A model generated the notes under the pieces. The model ran no database searches. It saw nothing but the letters and a program-made list of their open reading frames with translations, and had not been told where the DNA came from. A stretch of DNA of 60,000 nucleotides from assembly GCF_000003815.2 (NCBI RefSeq), contig NC_049989.1:16032522-16092521 (forward strand), read 5' to 3'. Each line of letters starts with the position of its first letter. The stretch's first letter is position 1. Position numbers and translations under genes: made by a program. Positions 1 through 13,251 of this stretch are shown piece after piece. The stretch comes from Branchiostoma floridae. Its lineage: Eukaryota > Chordata > Leptocardii > Amphioxiformes > Branchiostomatidae.

Positions 1-138
1 GTGATTATGTATCTACTAAGTGGTCAGGAAGTTTGAACAAATGACTGAGCATACAGAGTATTGAATTCCGAATAACAGATTATACATTTTTGTTCTTTCA
101 CGTCTTCATCTTTGACATTGGAATTGACTTTCCATAGA

Positions 139-268
139 TACAACACTGTGTTTTCCGCATCAACCGAGGCACCAGCCCGACCGCGGGTCAGATCACCCGA
201 AGGTCGGAGGGTGATCCGACCCGCGGGATGGCTGGGACCGAGGGTAATGCGGAATACACTGTGTTGTA
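139..268. mobile_element. palindromic MITE, ~130 bp
   Basis: The ends TACAACACTGTGTTTTCCGC and GCGGAATACACTGTGTTGTA pair as imperfect inverted repeats. The inside is also nearly palindromic (CCGCGGGTCAGATCACCC against GGGTGATCCGACCCGCGG), so the whole unit can fold into a long hairpin. A related element lies at 19049-19231. No coding capacity. Confidence 0.7.
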
Positions 269-289
269 TTTTATTTATATGTCATACCC

Positions 290-515
290 ACCTGAGAAAA
301 CCCATGTTTTGATGCGAAGTGTGCCAGAAGTTGAACAAATTTGGTGCCCTCAAACAAAAATTGATACAACAGTAATGTTCCAATGTCCGAATCAGGTAAT
401 CGAATTGCCAACCGTGCCGCACTCGGCCCGCTCAAAATGGTTAGATTTACTCGAAGGAAGCCTGTGTAATACAAACTTTGAGCCTGTGTGATACGGAAAG
501 TTATCACACTGCCTG
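290..515. repeat. interspersed repeat, second copy inverted at 49139-49375
   Basis: About 220 bp including the words ATGTTTTGATGCGAA, AAGTTGAACAAATTTGG and TGTGATACGGAAAGTTATCA. The same words occur in reverse complement at 49139-49375 with few differences. It abuts the palindromic MITE on its left, so the two may be parts of one element. Short open frames here are repeat artefacts. Confidence 0.7.
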
Positions 516-3500
516 GAACAGACGTATCAAACGTTTTCGCGTCACAGGTATGACATAATATGATAATATTAATTAAGTATCTATTTTCCAATATTTTTTC
601 AATTTACGCATATTGTATTTGCCAATTCTGCAGCCGCAGTACAATTTACAGTTTGGCCGAAAATTGGTTTTTTGAAAGGGACATAATGTGATGGCATCTA
701 TGCAATCGAATCAACATGGCCTAGATATTCTATATAACCAGATGTCTGAGACTTTAAAGCACCATAAACCGACTTGTGGTGCATTTTGGGACGTATCATT
801 TCCCGGTGTTCTAAGGTCAGTAATTTTTATGTGACGTTTAAAATCAAGCCACGTTCCCATATATGGATACAGAGTTGTCTCTGTCATTCTTTCCTTAAGC
901 TTGTTGTTGTACTGTACGCACTATGTTTGAAAACAACATTTCAAACATCGTGCAATGCTAACGAGATCACAATTTTAGGGTTCATAAAGCACAAGACTTC
1001 TATTTCTTTTAATGGCATTACAATTTTGCATAATTACATTTCCATGAGGCCACACCAATTTAATTTGTTGGGTCTCGGATTTAAGAAAAAATGTAGAATA
1101 TGCTTAACTGTAAAAAACCTAATGAAAACAAAACCAAAAGACCAGGTTTATGCCTTGGTGCACTCAGTTTTATGAAATGAATACACTCACTGTCTTTTCC
1201 TCCCTGCCTGTTGCTTTCATGATGTCGACTTGCTATGTTTTGATATTCAAAAATCATAGAACAAACAAATAAAATTGGTATGGACTGATGACAACTTCAC
1301 AACATGTATTGGTGTTTAACACAAAAACAAAAGGCTGTCAGATGCATCTATTTGGCTATTTACTAACTCGGCCAATGGCTAATCATTCTAACTCAGCCCA
1401 ACAACCTTGTAAACTCGGCCCATAGTTACATGATCCTACATGTAAACTAATTAAGGCTTGACCCTTACTAGAACCTTAACCCTGGCCGTGTTGACCGGGA
1501 TATTGGACAGACTTGACCACAGGGTATTATTCCGAGTTCACTGGGTTGACTGGACTGAATTCCAGGCCAAAGGCCAAAAGGCCAAATCGCTCTGATCTCA
1601 AAGCAAAAAACAGCCTTGAACATTTTGCACTTATGTCAAGCTTGAATCATAATCCCATGAATATTATTTCAAGTAATATCCAATATAATTCAGTAATGTT
1701 CAAAAAGGATATTTGGCTGATAAACATTCATGGCATGAACTTGTGTCTCGTGTTGTAAAATATACTTTATATTTAGGCCACATACTAGCCTGGTGTAATT
1801 TTAGGAAATTGGCCAATTTTGTTGTTATAGTAAATGGTGCACAGTGTACTGTGTGTTGCATATTTCGTCCTTTGCTTGCACCAGCCGGGTTCTAGCCAGC
1901 GTCCGTCCTTTGACGGTATTTTGCTGCTCGGGGGATGGACATAAATTTTGTCCAGTCCGTTCTCTATTATGGACAAAAAATCGGCATGTAAAGATATCAA
2001 CACAGAATGCAATTGAACCAAGCAGAGTATTCAAGCAAAATTTGCCCCTCAAAATGCAGGAAATAGCTTTTCAGAATATCTAGATTTCCAAAATTTTCTA
2101 GGGGGCGCATGCCATTGGACACCTCTAGGATCATTGTACCTTTGCCGCTCAACAGAATTTCAAAATTCAGGGATGGTAAAAAATTCAGGCTGGCTAGAAC
2201 ATTGGCTGGTGCACTTTACAAGGGCAACATGTAGATGACAGACTGAGTACAGATCTCCTAGATAGCCCCATACATGTGTGTTATCTGGCTCCCTTTTGTA
2301 CTCAGTCCCAGCTATTCTGTTCTAATGATAACTCAACATATTATTATGTGGCCTCTTAGCTGGTACTCAAGTTCATGGTGATTGATTCACATACATGTAG
2401 TCCAAGAAATTTGGAGAGTGAAACAAAGCTTCTATTGGATTGATCCTTTAGAATTTCGTGTTCAAGATGTTTTAGAAAGGATGGGCAATGAAGAATTTAA
2501 TACAGCACCTTTGATATAGCAAGTGATTGAATTTGCCTTTCAACGACAATCATTGGAATATTCCACAGTTACTGTGAAATGTCAGAAGATCTCTAAAATC
2601 TGTAAAGGCTTTTTTGTTAAGTCTGAATTCAGTTATTTAATAAATATAACAGACATTCAGGGTGGGTCAAGTTTTGTTAAAACAGCCATAGAGTATGAAA
2701 CCTGCTCGCAAATCAATCAATGTTTGAAATATCAAAACGACGTTGACACCTGTTGCAATAAATCGTACAGAAATATACAGGGTACATACTCTCCATCTCT
2801 ACTTCAGATCTCATTAGTATATCATTCTGTTAACAGTGGTTAAAAGTAGCGAGTGCGTCTCCTTTTTAAGGCCTTCTTTCCACTAGAGAGCGATCTCTGA
2901 GCGACCGTCGATTGACCAAAATTGGATCTATGTGACCCTTGAAAGATTCCTTGGCAGTGGTAGTGAATTTATAGCTACATATATCTGCAAACTTGTCTAC
3001 CAGACTCTTTTCCAGACTGAATTTTCCAATTTGTCATCGTATTTTCTAACTGTATTGAGTTTTCATTGCAAGAACCGATTATTTTCTTTTACAGATACTA
3101 GAAGAAATCAAATGAGTTGTACAAAAATGCCATGTTTATCCACTTTTGCCAAACGTCTGCAGCAGATGCCAATCGTAACAAGATGAATCTCATCTTGCTA
3201 AACAATTACTGGAAAAGTTTTATTCTAAAATGAAGATTACGATGGAGGGAAATGAAGTTTAGACAATAATCTGTCTGTCTGGCTACCAAGACTAAAGCAA
3301 TGGATTTGTAATTGATGAATGTCGCATTCATGATACCAATGAACTTTTGTGGCGATGAGTTGAAAGTGATGGAAAAGTCTTCACAAGTACTATTTGACTC
3401 TGGACCAAGAAGCCGTGAGTTCTAATCCCGGCTGTATTGGTCACCCAACATGCTCGCTACTGAAAAGGTTGCAGCTTTTAGGACGCACAGGACTATGGGT

Positions 3501-4844
3501 GATGGGTGGGTACCGGTGTACCGGTACAAAACCGTTTTTTCTTATTGGACCGGTAAAAAAAAAACGGACCTGAAAAAATTTGGAAGACTGGATGTTGGAC
3601 TGATCGGAAAATGAACAGATTATATGATATATGATCACTGGCATTCACACGTTTTGGGGCTTGGACCTGGACCTGGACCTGATCCTCTGAACCGGACCTG
3701 GACCTGAATTTTTTGTACAGGCACCCCTACATAGGACCTAACCCTTGGTCCACTGTTCATTGTGCTTGTCCAAAAGCTATATAATTTTAAATTTTTAAAT
3801 TTTTCTCAAACTCTATTATAATTAGAATAAAAAATTGAAAAGTCCTTTCTTGGGGTATGAAGTAGTCAGTCCAAAGACTTCGTGGTTCTGTCTACTAATT
3901 CGCAATTTTATCCGCACGTAACCTAACGTGACAGGTCAGAGCCTGAACATTAGGGAAATCAGGGATGAGGAATGAAATTACTTCAGCTCCAGTCGCTCAA
4001 TTGTCCTGGCTTTTCGATCACATCTCACTGCACTTGTATGTCAGGACCTGGCTGGGGATCAGTTGTAGACAAAGCCATTGGACAAAGCCAACTGTCAGAA
4101 GAATAAAATCTTCTCGGCCTTAGTCATTTATGGCAAATACCACAAGGAAGATGCGATTTCTCTCTGTGATTGTTCTGTCATTACCTTTTTGTTTCAGGTG
4201 CGTCATGTCATTAGTTTAATTTGATGGATGGTTTTACAAATTGTCTTTCTCGTAGGATTTCTTAATTAAGTTCCTCTAATATGTATTTTGTCTGGACTGA
4301 TGAATTTCTGACACAATGTTATTACATTGTAAAAATTTCAAAAGATGATTTTCAGGAAATGTTACATTTGTTTTCTGGCATAGTCTTTTCTTGTAGTTGA
4401 ATGATATGGCAATCCAGTGACAAAGTAAATTTGTCTATCAGTCATAATTATAATTACAACGTAACATTCAGCATTGAAAATGGCATTTGATTGACAGGTG
4501 TCATTATATAATCATGTTGTGCTAAGTAGGATTACCCATATCCTGAATAGCCATTGGTTATAGTTATATTAAGCATTGCTTTCTGTACATTTGAAGAAAT
4601 GGGCTAAGCACTGGTAGATTTGCTTGTAAGTTATTTGTAGGATATAATATTTTATAAATTTGAGTTATATTCTAGATATCAGGTTGCTCTCCGTATCTCA
4701 GGGCCCTTAACTAACTCGTTGTGTAGCTGATAATGAAAGAACAGAGAAAAAGGTTATTACCTGGTTACAACTGGTTAAAACAGAATCTATCTAGTACTAC
4801 TTCATCCATGCAATGCTGCTGATTTATTTTCATCAGAGTTGTAG
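516..4844. other. no gene recognised (probably intron 1 of gene A)
   Basis: AT-rich sequence with no exon that I can recognise on either strand. It contains a (GGACCT)n-like patch near 3660-3706 next to an ACCGGT-rich stretch, and scattered short AT runs. If gene A is intact, this is its first intron. Confidence 0.5.
3660..3706. repeat. GGACCT hexamer repeat
   Basis: Five or so GGACCT units in two runs (near 3663-3680 and 3694-3705), preceded by ACCGGT-rich low-complexity sequence from about 3510. Confidence 0.6.
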
Positions 4845-4909
4845 TTAAACATCATTTTCAACTCGTAAAATGAAAGGTAAAAAATAAGATATAAAGATAT
4901 AAAACTTAC

Positions 4910-5162
4910 CATATTTGACATTCACACTTCTGACTTCATCCGCTGCATCAATCAGCCCAAGTAACTCCTGAAGAGATATGCTCAGGTTTTGATGGTCGCT
5001 AAAGTTCTGCAGTACTCCTTCCAGGTCTGCTCTCTTTGGTAGCGTGGCTGTCTCGTTCACAGGGGGGCTGAAGGCCTCCTCCAACACTTTGAACACCGCT
5101 GCTCCAACCAGTAAGACAGCGATGTAGCTTATAGCCAGTCCTAGGAGTGCTTTCCAGTTCAT
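4910..5162 (-). CDS. K2P potassium channel gene A, exon 1 only (5' partial gene)
   Basis: First coding exon of a two-pore-domain K+ channel subunit. It opens with ATG and MNWKALLGLA, followed by a hydrophobic M1 helix (about residues 6-26) and the typical M1 end VFKVLEEAF. The next part is a hydrophilic extracellular cap region with three N-glycosylation sequons (NET, NFS, NLS). The exon is 253 nt (84 codons plus 1 nt) and ends at a GTAAGT donor. This is the same length and phase as exon 1 of gene D, which is the main support for the call. I see no exon carrying GYGH or GFGD in the 4.9 kb downstream of it, so the first intron runs past the left edge, or the gene is broken. The first P-loop, M2-M4 and the tail cannot be seen. 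A lone duplicated exon is the alternative. Family membership is fairly sure; function as a channel is inferred. Confidence 0.8.
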
Positions 5163-7714
5163 TGTTGCTCGCTATGTTACTTTGCAATGGCGAGAAAACT
5201 CAGAAAGCAGTTTCACACATCAGACTAACAGTTGGGAAGAGATGCAGACAAGCCTGCCATAGTGACACGACAGTTGGGATGATGAAAAAGTTTGGTCACG
5301 AGATGTCAGACAAGGCACACGTGAGAACAGAAGATCACATGCGCCCTCTTGACTCCGCGAGTCTTCGCTTTTTGTCAACAGTGTTTTGTCGCTAGGCGAA
5401 TCGCCATCTCCATATTCAGTGGCGGACTGTAAGGCAATGCCCCCAGCGTGGCTTGTGGCAAGCACCCTTGCTATGAGGGCTGTGATGGTTTAGAAGGGCT
5501 ATACCAAAGAAGTAACGGGGAATGGAATACTTTGTGTATGTATCTGTTAGCAAGATAGAGAGGGCAAGCAGTCGTAACTATGCTATCATACAAGTATTCA
5601 TATTTAAGCCCATAAGGGCATGAGCCTGTGGTATTCCATTCTTTAAAGCGATGTTGTAGACTTGTTGATTGTAGTGTTGTTTAAAACGTATCCTCCCTGT
5701 GTTTGCGATGGCACAGCCCATGCGTGTCTATATGTAGATGTTATTCGGACCATATCTGGACTTGACTGAGATCCAACACCAAAATTCCTGACGGAAAAAA
5801 ATTACAATGATCGTAAATCAGACTCGACCTCACCTCACCCACCAAATGACTGTACGAATACACAATCAGAAAATGAATCATCTTCATAATTTGATTGTCT
5901 GTAGCCCGCCACAGTCACAGAAGTTGTGTAATCAAGTTTCTATCTGTTTTTATTCACCGAAGACGATCAAACTCGTGACAGCGTGATTTAGATGCAGTCT
6001 GTTTGTTTTAAGCGGACTGGTTTTCGAAATATTTCTTTGAAGAGTCGGATACCTTTTATTATGATTGCTGCAAGTTTGCTTTACATTGTTGGCATAGAGT
6101 CGTAACATGTGCAGGGCATTGCAGAGACATAAGTAGAATTTTACCCAAGAGGATTCGGACACTATTATTTATTCAGTGCATGTATCTAGCTATGCCACTA
6201 TGAAATAACAAATTATGATCGTAGGATCAGCGACAACTTTATATGTTCTTCTATGAGATCAAATTTCCCACAATAAGAGACTGCAACGTTACTCTTTTGA
6301 AGGCAATGATAATATTATTGATCAGAATTATACTAGTATGTCTTCTTATATGTGTATTATGAACTTATCACATAACCCACTGTTTTCAAATCATGGTAAC
6401 ATGATACTTTAGGAATCAAATACCAAGTTCAACACGGAAAGACAAATAGATATGTCATCATAATCGAAACAGTATTTAAAAGGTTAAGTTAGATAAACAA
6501 TGTCAATATTAAGTCCCATAAATTACCAGGGAATAAGTACACTTGGAGTGTCCACTGTTTTTATAACTTACAACTATCAAAATTTTGTATTAGTGTTCAA
6601 GTCTTTACAATGATATTGACACAGAAAAACATACATACATTTATGATTGTATACAATGTAGTTCTATGGACGTGCTGCTTCGGGAATGTCATAATTGTGA
6701 TGAATGCTGCCCCTAGCAACCCCAATGTGACCCCACTGCCACAGTCAGACAATTGGGAAGACTTACATGTGGGTAGGGTCCTGGTATTTATAGGGGTCTT
6801 TAAGGGGTTTTCTCTGCTATGCTTCTACGTTATCATGAATACAGTATTTTTCATGACCGTTCAAATAGGAAAAAAGAACAACTTGTTAGAAAATGTTTTT
6901 CAAAATGTGGTAGAATGTTATGAAGGGACATAAGTGTTCAACCAGAGCGTGAGATCGGGTCTTCATGTGGCCTGTCTCCTGTCTATGATTGACAGCACGG
7001 TTGTTAGAACATGTGTCATTCCTCTTCATCATCATCATCCAGTCTCCCTGTCATCAGCCTGGGTAGGGTTTCTGCACCACCGAATCCTACCCTGCATAAC
7101 CAGGGTAGCTGTCAGGGGGTCCTTATATGTTCCGACATTGCAAGGTATTAGATGTCTGTGTCTTTTTCTGTATCCGCAACTGTTTCATTTAGGTTGTAGA
7201 AAATTAGAAGAATCTGTATCAGCTTGTCATCAGTTTTGGTTGCCTTCATGCCTGGCATTTTTGTATGTGTTGAAAATAACAGTGGAGATGTACATGTACA
7301 GTGTAGAAGCTTAATATATAATAAGTCTATTGCAGCTATTTCATAATAAAACAGTTCAGTTATGAAATGCAGTCCTGTAAGTTTGCTTACATTAATAAGA
7401 AGATGCGAGGCAAAAAGGGAATTTGTCACTATGGAATCAACGTGTCGGACACTTACAAGAAAGAAAGACGGACTACAGACTTCTTTATAGATGTTGACAT
7501 TTTTTGGTGGTTTAATAGTGCTTACAGTTTTTGCAGTGACCTACATGTACTCATCAGCTGCAAACTCGGGACTACGCCGCTTTCTCTCTCTTGCAAAATT
7601 AAGTCCCTGTGAATTTAAAGACATTTAGAGTACCGGGTAGTCCTTGTGCAAGCTTACAGAAATACAGATTATACATGTATACATATATATATATAGGTCA
7701 GTTCCTGCTACTTT
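5163..7714. other. upstream region of gene A; no gene recognised
   Basis: The first 250 bases should hold the gene A 5' UTR and promoter, but no convincing TATA box or initiator is visible. The rest has only short open frames with no family resemblance. One of about 107 codons at 6610-6933 has a few hydrophobic stretches but no recognisable motif or splice logic. Confidence 0.4.
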
Positions 7715-7932
7715 GCTAGCCTCCATTGGAGACTCTCTAGGGCCTTTTTTTGGCTCATCTGACTGCCGGACCTGCGGATAATATAACTTTCATGCGCTGT
7801 TTGCATGCAGGCTCCGCAGGGCCGGCAGTCAGAAAAGGCCAGCAATCAGCGACCCAGTACAAAAAGAAATGGCCAGCAAAAGTGTATTATGAGCCAAAAA
7901 AAGGCCCTAGAGAGCATGCTATGGAGGCTAAC
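7715..7932. mobile_element. MITE with ~44-bp terminal inverted repeats
   Basis: The left end GCTAGCCTCC...CTCTCTAGGGCCTTTTTTTGG is mirrored by the right end CCAAAAAAAGGCCCTAGAGAG...GGAGGCTAAC. About 218 bp in total. The interior also has a GC-rich partial inverted repeat (CTGACTGCCGGACCTGC against GGGCCGGCAGTCAG). Non-coding. Confidence 0.75.
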
Positions 7933-8795
7933 TACATGTACTTTGCATGGTCATTGGAATCAAACGGTTCCTTCATCAATAATCATCAGGAACTCAGCGG
8001 TTACCAAGACAGCACATGGACCAAATGGGTGTTTGGATTCTTTCAGACGTCAGCTTCGTAAGTGCAGTTCAAAGTAACCATCATGAAAAATAAGCTCTGG
8101 TAGACATCCAAAGTGCAGACAAATTATTCCGATTGGTGGATGTTGATGAATTGGTTTTGGGGTGTTATTACCACACGGAAGGAACAATTGTTCCTTGATG
8201 AATCGGTCTGGTGTTGGTCCTATACTGGCTGGGTCAACGTAACCTCCAACCTCCCTTCCTGCTTACAGTTTTAATGTGTGAGTCACCATTAAATGTCATT
8301 AGAACATAAGTATAACATATTGTTTGTATTACTCGTACATGCAGTCATACAAATGTATGTCATCTACTGCAGAGAACTCGTATCACTGTTTTGATAAGCA
8401 AGTTACAGCAAAGTTTTGAAATGAGATTCTGCAAAGTTCTGAACTGTCTGGGACTTGTTACTCTTCTCAACATGTTGTCTCTGACCTTGTCAACTATGAG
8501 CAATACATTGTCAGGATGGGTAGATCTAGAAAAATGTCTCTTGTGCTTATTTTGAGCAATCATAGCAGAGGAATATTTCTTAGATACCATTAGTTAGTAC
8601 AATGTAGTCATAAACTACATTGCAGCATAGTAGTGATAGTACATGACTGTACACCTCCTGACATTCAAGCATTGTTTGAATCATAATGATTGTAATCAAC
8701 TTTCATTTCAATTCACCTGGCAGGTATTCATCTCAGCCAAACTGCAGTGATCCAAAACAAGCCTTTGAATATATATTACATGTACTAGTATTCAC
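7933..8795. other. no gene recognised
   Basis: Plain AT-rich intergenic sequence. Nothing coding or clearly repeated is seen in this stretch. Confidence 0.4.
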
Positions 8796-8798
8796 CCA

Positions 8799-9555
8799 CT
8801 CGATCAACGGCTCTTTCTCTTATGTAAACTCAAACACTTCCGCCTCCCAACCGAAGATCTTGTGACAGTCTACATCACCTACATCCGTCCCATAACTGAG
8901 TACTGTGCCCCCGTGTGGCACCCCGGACTACCCAGCGTGCTCAGTAAGAAGATCGAATCTGTTCAAAGACGTGCCTGCAGAATCATTTTAGGCCCTGACT
9001 TTACGTCCTACACCAAGGCATGTGACTTACTAGACCTACCCACACTCGAAGACCGTCGCGAAGCCTTAACCATGAAGTTCGCCAGATCACTACAGTCATC
9101 TGAGCAATTCAGACACCTTCTCCCTTCTTCTCGGGGGGAAATAAGTGGAAGGTCTACACGATCATCACAGAAACTAGACATTATACACTGTAAGACTGAT
9201 AGATATAGGTCCAGCGCTATTCCTCACATGACTAGATTACTGAACGCCTAATTGCCCTCGCTTGACACATACTCTTTGTGTTTTGAACTATTTGCCTCAA
9301 AGTTTTATATAATGTACTACCCTACGATATTCTATGAACAGTTTTTATATAAATGTCCTGTAATTGTATGGCCTGTAATGGTCTTGTTTCATGTTAAACT
9401 TCGTTGATCAATGATTTTAACCTGTATATTTAGAGCTCCTGTTTCGACATTTTTAACTTGTGTAATGTTTTATGAATTGGAAAGTTTCCCACGCAATTCA
9501 GCCATTGGCTGCAATGTGGCAACTGTGACTTCTGAATAAACCATTATTATTAAAA
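8799..9555 (+). mobile_element. 5'-truncated non-LTR retrotransposon (LINE) 3' end
   Basis: An open frame from about 8799 to 9251 reads LFLLCKLKHFRLPTEDLV, then YIRPITEYCAPVWHPGL and IESVQRRACRIILG. This is the C-terminal region of a CR1/Jockey-like reverse transcriptase, after the palm domain. The catalytic YADD part is missing, so the copy is truncated at its 5' end. About 300 bp of 3' UTR follow, with the word CGCAATTCAGCCATTGGCTG and an end AATAAACCATTATTATTA. Clade is not certain. Not functional on its own. Confidence 0.85.
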
Positions 9556-12500
9556 ATATACCCAGCTACTGAAACTGTTACAACAAGCCTTTAGGAAACT
9601 TGACTTTCAGTATTCAAGTATTTGCATGGCTAAAGAGAGAGAGATAAGTGTCTCAGTCACAGGTACATGTAGAGGGGATAGTTTGGATTCCAATCCCTTC
9701 TTCATTGTGACTACTATTGACTTACGCTCAAATTTTTGACTCAGTATTTGATGATTGTGGAGAAGGCAAAAGATTGCTTTGGCAATTGTTGAATAACAGA
9801 CATGTGTATAGTATTACACAATGTCCCTTTGTTATCAAAAAATCAATGAACTTTATTGACTGGGAGTTCCCAGATCCGATGATTATGTAATACTGACATT
9901 TACGACCAGAAACTTAATCATTCTACATTCAATTTCCGTACATATAATAATTATTGCTTATGACATTGTACAGCTATTCATCATATTGACATTAAATCCC
10001 TTGCCAAACTGGTCTGGAATGCCGCTTTAAGGCCAGAAACATTATACCAGCATTAAGGCCAGCATAAGGCACTTTGCTATGGTGATTTCGCGCCTATTAT
10101 AGCTGTCTATGTACCCCTCCCTCAACTGTCAGCCAGGCAGAGTCTTGAGCCAATTAGTGAGCATTACAAGAACATTAATGCTCTCTGCCACAGCTATTAG
10201 TTACAGTTGACCCTTATATTAACAAATGGTACATGGGTTAATCCCCAGCCACCTTAGCATTGTTTTCCTGTTGGAAACTAGATAGTGACTACAAAGGCCC
10301 AGGGTCTCTGACAATGGGATTGGGAGAAAGGAAAGTAGTTTGCAGTAATCATGCACTTGTTTACATGTAATGTATGTTTTCCTTGTAGTAAATGCTTGGC
10401 AAATTTGGTCTTAGGAACAGCTTACTACCATGGTCCTCTTAGAAACCCCAGGAGTCTGCAGGTTTGAAATGGAGTCAGTACCAGCCTGCAGCTGGCATGG
10501 GTTTGTTTACATTATGGTTGATAGTTCAACGTGGGTTACAAGATGAAAAAATGTTTATTGTTATACCTCTTTGAATTGTCGAAGCAAACATGCATGTCAG
10601 GGATTTTAACTATATATGTATACAGTATAGACTAGCTGGATAGTGTTTAGTGTCAGATAAATTATAATTAATTCATTCCTTTCAATGGTTTCCTCAGACA
10701 GGAACCACTATTGTGCCCCAGGAACCACTATAATTGTAACTACTGTTAACCCCTAACTGGAAATTCAGGAAAATCTATTTGGTTTCAGCCCACTTACTTC
10801 TAAAGTAGATTTCACTACTGAGTGTAAAGAGGGCAAACAGTTGCCTTTGTCCAGCACACTTCTTCTTAGATTGACTATAGTTCAGAGTCTTCAGACATAT
10901 ATGCTAGTGGCTGTACTAGGCCAGTCACATGACTCAGCCCTAGGTATGTCACATGATACCCTCCAAGATTCTGGGCCAGGCCAGGCTATGTACAAGTAAC
11001 AGAGCAGGGGGGCTAGGTACCTAGAAGGGTTTTTCATGCAGCCTGTACATGGGCTTTCTATAGCTACAGCTATTAGGTACAGGTATGGCAAGGTTTGACT
11101 AGGTATGTAGAATAATTCAGAATACAGAAAAAAGAAACAAGCATCATTGACACAGATAGCTATACTGACCCACATCTGTCACCATTGGTGTCTGGATTTG
11201 AGGATCTCCCTAATTCCCTAATTACATGGCTCATCTGGCAGAACTAACTTAAACAAACACAGGATACTTCTCCACTACAGGAGGTCATGTCTGTATACTT
11301 AGCCGATCATTCCTGGTGCTTCTTTGAATTGCAATGAGTGGAGAAGTTTTTTGTCTTCAATATTACTAATATTAGTTGTGGTTCCATTTTGCATGTGCTT
11401 TCTGAAATCTTACATTGGAAGTGTAGGGAAGACACAATTGCATCTTCTATAAGACAATTCCTGAGAGCTGCACACTGCAGGCATACAATGTATGTTGAAG
11501 TGCTCTAATGATCAATAGTCCTTCATTTACTTGGACTACTAAAACTATTGTTGAAATGAGTCCTCTTTAGTTTACTTAACTGTCACATTGAGTAGGACTA
11601 CAATTCCCACAACTCTGTTTTTTTTATACTGACATTGACAATGGCCCACAGATCCCTTCATCTATGTCCAGTATCTGAACAACAGCAAGAGAGATTCTAG
11701 TTTTGACTTTTGGAAGAGATGGGACTAGTTCCTACCTAAAGCCAAGCCTAAGAGCTTTCAGTGTTTGTTTTAGAAGAACTTCAGTAAGGAGCCATCGCTA
11801 CTTGGGACTCAACAGCCAGTGAAAGGCCTATGTGCATGTAGTTCCTGGTAATCAATCACTCTAGGAGAAGAGCCTGGCTGCAGCTGGGCAGAAGGTCTTC
11901 TGGCCTTATCTGTGGGGCTAACTTTGTGTAGCATATCAATTATCCACGCACTGCATGCAAGGGGCCAAGCATCATGTACCCCTTTGACATAGCCCTGTTT
12001 TTCTCTTCTTCAGTTTTCAACTTGTATACTAGTAAGCTGTCTTTTTCTTAAGTTGAATATAAAGTTACCTATTCATAACAGACCAATCCATATAAAAGTG
12101 AACTTGAGACATAACCAAGTCCTTATTGGAGGAGCTTACAAGTGGAGTACCCTGACAGACCACCTGACATGGTGTAACAGGTCACCTGATACAGGTCCCT
12201 ATCTGTCTGTTCTAGAATTCAGACCACAGTCAGCTTCAATACAGATCCAAGAGCTCTTTTGTTTTTGGTTGAGTGTCAGCTGTGTGAAGGTTGGGGGGGG
12301 GGGGTTCTCCCATGTTTTGGCAGTAGTCAGCCTTGGCGTTTAGTTATGGGTAGGTTGGATACTAGCTGGAGTACAGTATAAGTGATAATATGGCATGGTT
12401 AAAATTCAATTGACTTTCTTACTCCTGACCACCATCTAACCACCACTGGCCAACCAAGCTTCCACACCACCATTCCACTAGTTGTACTTGGGCCCACAAA

Positions 12501-13050
12501 ACATGATAAAATGCACTGTTCATGTTGGTAGCACATTGATGAGAATTGTGACATTTCAGTTGAATGAATACTTCAAGCACAGATGAACTCTAAACAGCTG
12601 TGTCAATTTCAAATCTAACAAAGCATATTAGCATGAAAAGTGTCTTAAATCTATTCAAAGTCAAACCGACAGTTTTTATGAACAGCATAAATTACAAAAC
12701 TGTGAATCAATACACTTTGAAAAGATTATCGTAACATGAAACTCAGAGATTGACACATGTCTTTATGCTGTCAGAGATGAATGAAATTTTCATTTTCTAG
12801 TAGTAAATAGATATATCGTACGGTAATCACAGCTACATTGTACATGAACATGTGCACTGTACAACTAATTTTACAGGTACAGGACCAGTATAACGCCTTA
12901 TGTGCTGTCAGAATGGATATAGGTAGTACCGGAAAAATTTCAACAGAGTAGCCTATTCTGTCTTTGTTTATTTAGACTTATGCCATCATTCTAAACCTAA
13001 TCACCTTCATAGCCAATGGCATTCAACTTCATATCATGTGGTACTTTCTT
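9556..13050. other. no gene recognised
   Basis: 3.5 kb of intergenic sequence between the LINE fragment and a MITE. It contains simple runs such as a G9-10 tract near 12294-12303. I see no exon-like blocks with flanking splice sites and no clear repeat family. Confidence 0.4.
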
Positions 13051-13251
13051 GAGGGTCTGCATGCTCTTTTCCGTAAGGTGTAGGCAGGCTATTTTATTTC
13101 CCGTAACTCGTAGGTAAAACCATCTTATCTACGTAATTCGTAGCGAGGCGACCAAATTTAGCGTAATTGACTTCCTTGATTTAGCGTAATACGTAGGGGG
13201 TTCTTCTGAATTCAGCGTACATCGTTGTCGGGACCCCCCATGCAGACCCTC
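13051..13251. mobile_element. MITE with 13-bp TIR and internal CGTAAT-type repeats
   Basis: The ends GAGGGTCTGCATG and CATGCAGACCCTC are exact inverted repeats. Between them the words CCGTAAGGTGTAGG, CCGTAACTCGTAGG, ACGTAATTCGTAG, GCGTAATTGAC, GCGTAATACGTAGG and GCGTACATCG recur about every 20-40 bp. About 200 bp, non-coding. Confidence 0.7.

Noticed and set aside
6610-7314. Two adjoining plus-strand frames of 107 and 126 codons with hydrophobic stretches
   Set aside because: No recognisable motif, no exon borders, AT-rich low-complexity composition. Not supported as a gene.
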